A stretch of DNA of 6,637 nucleotides from the NCBI GenBank assembly GCA_964385305.1, contig CAYLOP010000163.1, positions 1-6,637 on the forward strand, read 5' to 3'. This stretch comes from CAYLOP01 sp964385305 (GTDB lineage Bacteria; Chloroflexota; Anaerolineae; Anaerolineales; E44-bin32). Below are positions 1 to 5,173 of this stretch, piece by piece (the first letter of the stretch is position 1; every line of letters begins with the position of its first letter). The position numbers and the translations under genes are program-made. The notes under the pieces are model-generated. The model ran no database searches. It was not told where the DNA came from and saw only the letters and a program-made list of their open reading frames with translations.

Positions 1-93
1 AAGTTTATCGGTGTCCAGTTTTCAAGTTTTCCTAACAACCAGAACCTATAACGTACTATGCCTCATTAACGAATATTATGGCCAGGATCTAAG

Positions 94-606
94 TTATTCC
101 GTCTTTGGCTCGTCAAGCAACACTTGATCTGTATCACGATGGGCTTCCCAGGGATAGATGATGTACGCATCTGTGATGGCGGCATAAAAATCAGGTTTTG
201 CGTTGCTGAAGAGGCTGCGATAAGGGTTATAGTGCAACACACATGTGTAGGGAACACCTCCTGCCGCTACGACCCGATTTTTAACAGCCGTTATCGTCCT
301 CCCCGAGCCCCATACATCATCTACAACAAGGATCCGCCGCCCGCTAAGCTGGGCGTCATCGGGGAATTGGATGAATTCCGGCCATGCAAGTAATTTTGCT
401 CTTTTTTGCTCAATTTCAAATGGAAAATCTACTGACGCGGTAAGGACATCCTGGATATCCAACATCTCGGCTAGCATCCCGCCAGGAATAACGCCCCCGC
501 GTGTAATGATCACCATCGCGTCGAACTCAGTCTCAAATTGGGGGGTTAGATGATCGAACAAGCGATCAACCTCCTCCCACGTCAGTAACTCATTTCGTTG
601 AGCCAT
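94..606 (-). CDS. Phosphoribosyltransferase of the purine (hypoxanthine/xanthine) type
   Basis: This is a 170-residue type I phosphoribosyltransferase, expected to transfer ribose 5-phosphate from PRPP to a nucleobase, most likely a purine, in cytosolic salvage. The PRPP-binding signature ILVVDDVWGSGRT (92-104) has the two acidic residues and the Gly/Thr-rich loop. The pyrophosphate-binding loop is TRGGVIPGGMLAEML (35-49), with the Arg-Gly pair. Near the end, YIIYPWEAHRD (148-158) resembles the hood region of the short COG2236-type hypoxanthine phosphoribosyltransferases, where YPWE recurs. The length is typical of these compact enzymes. The ATG at 606 has GGAGG (614-610) only three bases ahead, a rather short spacing. 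The gene starts 41 bases after the methyltransferase ends, so it may be read from that transcript or from its own promoter at 639-667. The base preference (hypoxanthine, xanthine or guanine) cannot be fixed from sequence alone. Confidence 0.92.
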   Translation of the reverse strand: MAQRNELLTWEEVDRLFDHLTPQFETEFDAMVIITRGGVIPGGMLAEMLDIQDVLTASVDFPFEIEQKRAKLLAWPEFIQFPDDAQLSGRRILVVDDVWGSGRTITAVKNRVVAAGGVPYTCVLHYNPYRSLFSNAKPDFYAAITDAYIIYPWEAHRDTDQVLLDEPKTE

Positions 607-638
607 GCGCCTCCATAGATGATATATAAGATAAATTC

Positions 639-667
639 ATAATAGCACTAGGTAGTGTCTGATACAA
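639..667 (-). promoter_or_regulatory. Candidate promoter of the phosphoribosyltransferase, with a dyad in its spacer
   Basis: On the minus strand TTGTAT (667-662) and TATTAT (644-639, five of six matches to TATAAT) are 17 bases apart, with a predicted start near 632. It overlaps the last codons of the methyltransferase. The spacer contains CACTA/TAGTG (646-657), a 5-bp inverted repeat with a two-base centre that could be an operator half-site pair or a small hairpin. The -35 is weak, so this is tentative. Confidence 0.32.
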
Positions 668-1853
668 CTTGTTCAACCGCATTTATCTGTTCAACGAGGA
701 TCGCAACTGGCCTCCCAGCCTGCCGTGTTAGGATTACGGTTGCGCTGCGAGTCCCTCGTAGCCGGAGCCGGTGCGTAAAAGAATCGACATCGATCGCCGA
801 ACCCCTCTTAATAAACGTCACCCGCCCCACATCACGCTCCTGCAAGGTTGTGCGTAAGGTCTTTAGGCTGAAGGGCAACACAAGTTTAATAAGATAAGCT
901 CGGGCAAACGGTGTTTCACGGAGCACATCCGATGTCAGGAAAGCGATCTCTGGGTCGATCTGAGTTGCGCCAAGCCGGTGCCCAAGCTGCCTTACAAGGC
1001 CCGCACGAAGGACACTGGGGTCGGGCGCGTAAAGATATCGGCGCGGGTTTGTGATGCTTGGCTCCGGTTCAACCTCACCAGACATTGAATATGGGCCTGG
1101 CAGCACCGTTGCTCTCCGAACCGTTGTTTTAAATGCGCGAAACCACAATGTCGCTTCTTTCAACTGACCATTCCACGAAACAAATTCTACTTCGCAATCG
1201 AACTCCGCCAATTCATGCATTGAGACAGCAGGGCTGACTTTCACAGCCAACGCAGGCACATGCGGTAGATCCGCAAGGATTTCATGGATCGGTGGTTCAT
1301 AGGTGCGGATGGAGTGTGAACGGCGGCCGCCCCTTCTGCGCGCTGGATCCACGAAAACAGCGTTTTTGGGGGGAAATCTCCAAGCCGGGTAGCGGAGGTC
1401 GGCCTGAATGAGCGTCACGGTGTTCGCGACATTGAGGTTTCTTACATTGGTTCCTAATAGCAATAGACGCTCGTGATCCCGATCAACGGCCACGACAGGT
1501 GCGATCTTGGCGAACGCTAACGTATCACCGCCAATGCCGCAGCCTAAGTCGAAGATACGCGAATAACCTGTAAAGCGATGCGTGCGATGTTGTGCGACGG
1601 GCTCGGGTGTTGCTTGCTCGAGGGCTTCCCGAGAGAAGAACATACGGTCGGCCGCGCTAAACTTCGCCTTAGCGCGTTGCCTGAGAATGCTTTGCTCTGC
1701 GGCGGCGCGGGCAAGAGGCTCCGGAAATCGCCTCGCAAGTTTTTGGAATAACGGTAGAAAATCCGCGTCCTTCGGCTCGCTAGCCTGCGCGACCACGAGC
1801 GCTTCTCTGCCAAGAGGGCTATGCAATATGCGGAGGATTTCTGCGTTGATCAT
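648..1853 (-). CDS. Class I SAM-dependent methyltransferase with THUMP-like C-terminal domain
   Basis: The gene encodes a predicted cytosolic methyltransferase, probably acting on RNA (inference from the THUMP-like domain; the target base is unknown). Numbered from the ATG at 1853, the protein has 401 residues. A helical N-terminal region (1-95, rich in Arg/Ala, with QRAKAKFSAADRMFFSREAL) is followed by a Rossmann-type methyltransferase domain. That domain has motif I FDLGCGIGGDTLAF (101-114), the acidic end of strand 2 VAVDRD (121-126) and the motif IV-like VFVDPARRR (166-174). The last 75 residues or so, with RLRGTRSATVILTRQAGRPVA (around 365-385), match the THUMP-like tail seen in this family. 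The frame can be extended to a TTG at 1871. I prefer ATG 1853 because AGG lies seven bases upstream of it and the sequence then begins MINAEILRIL. It sits between the small acidic gene and the phosphoribosyltransferase, all on one strand. Confidence 0.9.
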   Translation of the reverse strand: MINAEILRILHSPLGREALVVAQASEPKDADFLPLFQKLARRFPEPLARAAAEQSILRQRAKAKFSAADRMFFSREALEQATPEPVAQHRTHRFTGYSRIFDLGCGIGGDTLAFAKIAPVVAVDRDHERLLLLGTNVRNLNVANTVTLIQADLRYPAWRFPPKNAVFVDPARRRGGRRSHSIRTYEPPIHEILADLPHVPALAVKVSPAVSMHELAEFDCEVEFVSWNGQLKEATLWFRAFKTTVRRATVLPGPYSMSGEVEPEPSITNPRRYLYAPDPSVLRAGLVRQLGHRLGATQIDPEIAFLTSDVLRETPFARAYLIKLVLPFSLKTLRTTLQERDVGRVTFIKRGSAIDVDSFTHRLRLRGTRSATVILTRQAGRPVAILVEQINAVEQVVSDTT

Positions 1854-1917
1854 TTCAAAACCTGCTAGCAATACGTAAATGCACGCTGCAAAGACTTACG
1901 CCAGCACATGAAGTGAT

Positions 1918-2097
1918 TCAACGCAGTTCGGCTATAAGCTCAAGAAACTCCTGCCATTCCTCAGCGAAGAAATGAAACGTCGCGGTTCCCAACTCGAGGT
2001 GATAGGTTGCCTCCCCATCGGGTTCATCCGCCTGCCAGATCATGAAATTTGCTGTCTCCGCGAGTGTCGTGGTATTGATCTCCGGTTCCTCTCCCAT
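1918..2097 (-). CDS. Small acidic protein of unknown function (59 residues)
   Basis: A complete ATG-to-TGA frame is preceded by AAAGGAG, with its AGGAG core six bases from the ATG (2108-2104), among the best ribosome binding sites in the window. The product has 12 Glu and 2 Asp, no Lys and a single Arg as its last residue, so it is strongly acidic. I see no signal peptide, membrane segment or Cys. The centre (WQADEPDGEATYHLELGT, residues 21-38) followed by ATFHFF suggests a beta-hairpin; the end (AEEWQEFLELIAEL, 45-58) suggests an amphipathic helix. It looks like a small globular domain, perhaps a binding partner or regulator, but I assign no function. The methyltransferase start follows 64 bases downstream, so cotranscription is plausible. 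That it is a real gene rests on the ribosome site and protein-like composition. Confidence 0.75.
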   Translation of the reverse strand: MGEEPEINTTTLAETANFMIWQADEPDGEATYHLELGTATFHFFAEEWQEFLELIAELR

Positions 2098-2157
2098 GTC
2101 TCACTCCTTTGTGGTGTACAGTTGATCCAAAGAATCGATCGCTTCAAGCAACGCAAC

Positions 2158-2231
2158 TTAACTCGCACCAGCATTTCCACGCTGGTCCAATCCCGGAAAG
2201 GGATGGCGCCTTTGGTACTGCGCGAGTGTAA
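2158..2231 (-). ncRNA. Candidate structured RNA: three-way junction in the leader of the small acidic gene
   Basis: Three nested pairings can be read directly. P1 joins 2222-2231 with 2158-2166: 9 bp with one bulged base, including ACTCGC/GCGAGT. P2 joins 2200-2206 with 2187-2194: 7 bp with one bulged base and a 5-base loop. P3 is 2167-2186: 8 bp including one G-U, with loop GGAA. On the minus strand the P3 loop is a GNRA tetraloop and its G-U pair is allowed; the plus strand would have an A-C mismatch there, which favours a minus-strand RNA. A 15-base joining strand (2207-2221) links P1 and P2. It ends 60 bases before the small gene's start codon. I recognise no known riboswitch class. It could be a novel leader element, a processed small RNA, or chance pairing. 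Confidence 0.4.
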
Positions 2232-2310
2232 AATCTGACGCACGCGTAACCCTTCCCACTGCGGTCCGAATGCGAGCCCGTTCTGCCAAGGACTACGCTC
2301 GCGCTTCCTT

Positions 2311-2339
2311 CATTTATGAAACCATATGGGCAAATTCAA
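2311..2339 (-). promoter_or_regulatory. Weak candidate promoter for the leader and small acidic gene
   Basis: On the minus strand TTGAAT (2339-2334, four of six matches to TTGACA) and TAAATG (2316-2311, three of six to TATAAT) are 17 bases apart. A start near 2304 would give a leader of about 200 bases that includes the candidate folded RNA. The -10 is poor, so this is only a possibility; read-through from the permeases is the alternative. Confidence 0.22.
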
Positions 2340-2413
2340 AGGGGGGTGCGTCTTCAAGCCCAAGAAGTGGTGTAATGCCCTGGTTATTTTCTTCATAACT
2401 ACACCGATGGTGT

Positions 2414-3655
2414 CTACCGTTGTATCTTATGATCTTGTTTACCCGAATCAGCCGAACCCTCCCGCTTCCGCCATCGCTGGCCCCATTGAACGAGACGCAG
2501 CAAGTACGTCGTACGCTTTTCTATCTTGTCTGTGACATCGATGGGAGGGTCCCAAGGGGAAAGATCGAACATCTTTCGGTACGTATACCTTCCCAGTATA
2601 ACGAGGGATGCCAAAGTTGGTGCAGAGATCAGTAAACCGAGCACGCCCGCTAAACGTGCACCAACAAGTAATCCCAACAAGATGGCGACCGGATGCAGAT
2701 TCAGCGAAGTTCCCATGATTCTTGGGACAAGCAAGTAATCAATCGCTTGATCGAGGACCGTCACACAGATAACGATCAGTACTGCGTAGCCAAAGGGCGA
2801 AAGCCCCAGCCAATTGAAAGGTTGAAAGAGCCCCACAAGTGCAGCGACCACCCCGGCTGTGATCGGGCCAAGTATAGGCACAAATTTCGCCACTCCCCAT
2901 AGGATCCCAAGACCAATCGAAAAACGTACGCCAAGGAACGTCAACACGAACCAGGCCAAGATACCCGTCGAAGCCACGATGAGTAATTGCCCTCGTAGGA
3001 AGGCATTCCAGATACGACTGAGCGCAATCCGAAGACGACGAAAGTCATCTTCGTAGCCTGGGATATAGATCTCGGAAACCAGCCTTCGGAAGCGTTTGAA
3101 ATCCAAGATAATGAAGTAGGCAACCGCCAAGGAAAAGAGCAGGCTCGCTACGGACTCAATCGCCCCCGTCGCCAAAGAGGCAACGAGCGCGCTCATCTGT
3201 CCCAAAGCCGGCTGCACAGAAGATAAAAGCTGCTCCGCCATGGGAGCGAGATCGAATTGCCCAAAATCAAGCACCCATGGACCGAACGTATAGGATTGCT
3301 GGCTCAACGTTTCTAGTTGGGCAGGCAAATCAAGGAGGAACTCCTGTATTACAAAGAAAAGGGATTGTAGCTGTTGGACGACCGCATAGCCGGTCGCGGT
3401 CGATGCGCCTATAAGGATGAGTAGCAGGAGTAAGAAACAGAGATTCGCCGCAAGAGCCCATGACATGCGAGTACGCGTATTCATAAAACGGACAACCGGC
3501 ACAACCAAAAATGCGATGATCAGGGCAAGGACAAGCAAGGGGATATAGGCATGAAAACGAACCAGGATCAGCGCCAGGATCATCATACCGGTCAGCGCGA
3601 CAACAGCTTTGGCGAGTGTTCCCCACTTTGGGGAATTTATATCTCCAGCTTCCAT
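2414..3655 (-). CDS. AI-2E family transporter (permease), second of a tandem pair
   Basis: This is a 413-residue membrane protein of the same AI-2E/UPF0118 family as the preceding gene, and clearly its diverged paralog. Shared landmarks are WNAFLRGQ (216-223), KFVPILGPITAGVVAAL (257-273), GLSPF (284-288) and LLVPRIMGTSLNLHP (308-322). Hydrophobic segments run near 14-57, 66-95, 160-185 and from about 224 to 356, with an extracytoplasmic loop at roughly 96-155 and a hydrophilic Arg/Lys-rich tail of about 50 residues. The ATG shares its first base with the upstream TAA (TAATG), and GGAGG at 3664-3660 lies four bases ahead, inside the end of the first gene, so coupled translation is likely. Transport substrate and direction are unknown. 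The two proteins could act separately or as a hetero-oligomer, which is inference. Confidence 0.93.
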   Translation of the reverse strand: MEAGDINSPKWGTLAKAVVALTGMMILALILVRFHAYIPLLVLALIIAFLVVPVVRFMNTRTRMSWALAANLCFLLLLLILIGASTATGYAVVQQLQSLFFVIQEFLLDLPAQLETLSQQSYTFGPWVLDFGQFDLAPMAEQLLSSVQPALGQMSALVASLATGAIESVASLLFSLAVAYFIILDFKRFRRLVSEIYIPGYEDDFRRLRIALSRIWNAFLRGQLLIVASTGILAWFVLTFLGVRFSIGLGILWGVAKFVPILGPITAGVVAALVGLFQPFNWLGLSPFGYAVLIVICVTVLDQAIDYLLVPRIMGTSLNLHPVAILLGLLVGARLAGVLGLLISAPTLASLVILGRYTYRKMFDLSPWDPPIDVTDKIEKRTTYLLRLVQWGQRWRKREGSADSGKQDHKIQR

Positions 3656-3664
3656 TAGGCCTCC
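3655..3664 (-). promoter_or_regulatory. Ribosome binding site and stop/start overlap coupling the two permeases
   Basis: Minus-strand GGAGG (3664-3660), a four-base spacer and then TAATG put the Shine-Dalgarno site of the second permease inside the last codons of the first. This fixes the second start at 3655 and implies translational coupling. Confidence 0.75.
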
Positions 3665-4950
3665 GGTTTCTTACGGTCTCCGCCCAGGCGAGCGAGGGCT
3701 GATCGCCAACTCGATCTCAGGCGCCGGAAGGAAAACCAACCTGTTTCGGCAGGCGGCTTAGGTGAGAGCAACGTTGCAGGCTCCGTTTCGATATCCAACA
3801 CCTTGCTATACACATAACCGAGCCATAACCTCAATGTGGCCACAACTGGCGCCGCCAATAACAATCCAAGCACACCCGCAAGTGATCCCCCTGCCAATAT
3901 CGAAATGAGCACCACTAAAGGATGCAGGTTCAGGCTCTGACCGATGATACGGGGTACAAGATAATTATTCTCAATCTGCTGAATAAGAACAAATGCCCCG
4001 AGTACAACAACCCCCAACATAAATGGGGATAAACCCCACCAGTTCGCGCTCTGGAACAACGTCACGATGAAGGCGATGAGGGCAGCGATGAATGGACCGA
4101 ACATGGGAACGAATTCCATCAAACCAGCGATCAAACCCAGAACGACTGCGAAGCGTACGCCAAGCCCCAACAGGACCAGCATGACAATTAAACCAATGAT
4201 GATCGCCAAGATGGATTGCCCACGCAGGAAGGCATTCCAAACCGCCCCGGTGTTCGCAATAAGCTTCTCAATGTCATCACGATAAGAAGTAGGAACCCAA
4301 GATAAGAACATACCTTCTAACTTCTCAAAGTCAACCAACATGTAATAACCCATGATCATCACGAGGAAAATCGTCGTTACTGTAGACGCAGTCGCTCGGA
4401 CAAGGGAGGTGAGCATGTTGCCCGTCTGGGAGAGAAGCGGACCTATTGCAGATGCCACTTCAGCAAGAAGAGGCTCTATATTGATGAGAGAGAGATCCCA
4501 TTGCCAAGGTCCAATTGTGACAACCCGGGAGGCGAGCCCTTCGATTTGCGCAGGTAATTCCACAGACAACTCAACAAGATACGTAGCCAATAAGATGAGT
4601 CGCTGCGAGACGGCAAGCCCCACGCCCGTTGTCATGCCGGCAAGAATGATTACCAGGACCACATACACAATCAGCACAGCCTGCACCCGGGTAAGCCTCG
4701 TCCGCAACGTCATTCGCTCTACCAGAGGGTGGAGAATATAAGCAAGCAGTAAGGCAAGCCCGACGGAAGCCATCAATTCCCGAAGCAGGTAGAGCATGAT
4801 AAGAGCACCAAGAATGAGCATAAGCCCAACGACAAGCCGTGTCCCAGGCTGCCATTGTGGGGAGGATTGCTGCTGGCGATCCGAAGAGTTCATAATAGGA
4901 TCCAATGCCTTATGGAAGCAATCATTAATGCAGACGTCGTCCAACGTCAT
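3655..4950 (-). CDS. AI-2E family transporter (permease), first of a tandem pair
   Basis: This is an integral membrane protein of the AI-2E/UPF0118 family (formerly DUF20). Members include the E. coli autoinducer-2 exporter TqsA (YdgG) and Na+/H+ antiporters, so the substrate cannot be named. The frame encodes 431 residues. Hydrophobic segments lie near residues 38-80, 89-115, 183-206 and, in the dense C-terminal block, about 244-376. Family signatures are LAYILHPLVERM (69-80), WNAFLRGQ (238-245), EFVPMFGPFIAAL (279-291) and YLVPRIIGQSLNLHP (330-344). A long extracytoplasmic loop (about 118-182) and a basic tail also fit the family. The start is uncertain. The first ATG (4950) has AAAGGG only one base away. 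An ATG at 4893 (residue 20, followed by NSSDRQQQSS) gives a more usual N-terminus but only a weak GGA site. The stop codon overlaps the next gene's start. Confidence 0.93.
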   Translation of the reverse strand: MTLDDVCINDCFHKALDPIMNSSDRQQQSSPQWQPGTRLVVGLMLILGALIMLYLLRELMASVGLALLLAYILHPLVERMTLRTRLTRVQAVLIVYVVLVIILAGMTTGVGLAVSQRLILLATYLVELSVELPAQIEGLASRVVTIGPWQWDLSLINIEPLLAEVASAIGPLLSQTGNMLTSLVRATASTVTTIFLVMIMGYYMLVDFEKLEGMFLSWVPTSYRDDIEKLIANTGAVWNAFLRGQSILAIIIGLIVMLVLLGLGVRFAVVLGLIAGLMEFVPMFGPFIAALIAFIVTLFQSANWWGLSPFMLGVVVLGAFVLIQQIENNYLVPRIIGQSLNLHPLVVLISILAGGSLAGVLGLLLAAPVVATLRLWLGYVYSKVLDIETEPATLLSPKPPAETGWFSFRRLRSSWRSALARLGGDRKKPEA

Positions 4951-4979
4951 GCCCTTTGATGCATGAACACTTATGGCCG

Positions 4980-5008
4980 ATTTTATCTAAGTCTGCTATG
5001 GAACACAA
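4980..5008 (-). promoter_or_regulatory. Candidate sigma-70-type promoter for the permease pair
   Basis: On the minus strand a -35-like TTGTGT (5008-5003) and a -10-like TAAAAT (4985-4980, five of six matches to TATAAT) are separated by exactly 17 bases. The predicted transcript start is near 4973, just upstream of the first permease. The -35 matches only three of six positions, so support rests on spacing, the -10 box and the position behind the pnp terminator. Confidence 0.42.
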
Positions 5009-5091
5009 TTGGAGATCAGTGTTTATGAGCAAGTTCATGCGCTATGGGGAATCTATAACTTGTTTGCCGCATCCTGCGCAGATTCTGTTCT

Positions 5092-5107
5092 CAAGCCTCA
5101 CGGCTTG
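5092..5107 (-). other. Small hairpin with GNRA-type loop behind the pnp terminator
   Basis: CAAGCC and GGCTTG (5092-5097, 5102-5107) form a perfect 6-bp stem. On the minus strand the loop is GTGA, a GNRA tetraloop. It lies between the pnp terminator and the permease promoter. It may be a backup stop or part of a read-through leader; no function can be assigned. Confidence 0.35.
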
Positions 5108-5125
5108 TTTCCCCGCATTGAAGAA

Positions 5126-5158
5126 GAATGGGGCTGTCCTTTTAGGACAGCCCCATTC
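5126..5158 (-). terminator. Intrinsic terminator of pnp
   Basis: A perfect 15-bp inverted repeat (5126-5140 with 5144-5158, GC-rich core GGGGCTGTCC) has a 3-base loop. It begins 15 bases past the pnp stop codon at 5174-5176. Read on the minus strand, the hairpin is followed by the T-rich run TTCTTC. This is the strongest hairpin in the window and separates pnp from the permease genes. On the plus strand no clear T-run follows and no gene reads into it. Confidence 0.88.
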
Positions 5159-5173
5159 GTTGGGTTCAAGATA

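Larger units (their letters stand above)
2098..2413 (-). other. Gene-free interval of 316 bases behind the permease pair
   Basis: No coding frame here has family resemblance and a ribosome site; a 67-residue minus-strand frame ending at 2040 runs out of frame through the small acidic gene and is a shadow. Directly behind the permease stop is a small perfect hairpin (2401-2413, ACACC/GGTGT, 3-base loop) without a T-run, so no convincing terminator is seen. GCGAGC (2272-2277) and GCTCGC (2297-2302) form an inverted repeat with a 19-base loop. GTCC (2264-2267) could pair with GGAC (2290-2293) across it as a weak pseudoknot. The most structured section is 2158-2231, listed separately. The interval therefore looks like an untranslated leader for the small gene downstream. 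Confidence 0.5.

Noticed and set aside
1..93. Gene or repeat element at the left edge
   Set aside because: Only a short direct repeat (AGTTTTC at 17-23 and 25-31) and AT-rich sequence are seen; no coding frame, terminator or clear promoter can be supported before the sequence ends.
1582..1878. A 98-residue plus-strand frame opposite the methyltransferase N-terminus
   Set aside because: It is antisense to the methyltransferase, with no ribosome site and no recognisable product; it is a shadow frame.
2199..2226. A T-box-like string on the plus strand (TTTGGTACTGCGCG resembles the TGGTACCGCG core)
   Set aside because: One core base differs, no stem I or specifier region is seen upstream, and no plus-strand gene follows; the segment is better explained by the pairings of the minus-strand fold.
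2158..2231. tRNA or tRNA-like gene (74 bases, stem-closed, several arms)
   Set aside because: There is no T-loop GTTCGA-type sequence, no 7-base anticodon loop and no D-loop pattern on either strand; the arms have 4- and 5-base loops and the closing stem carries a bulge.
2401..2413. Terminator for the permease pair
   Set aside because: The hairpin is only 5 bp with a 3-base loop and is followed by an A-rich, not T-rich, stretch on the minus strand.
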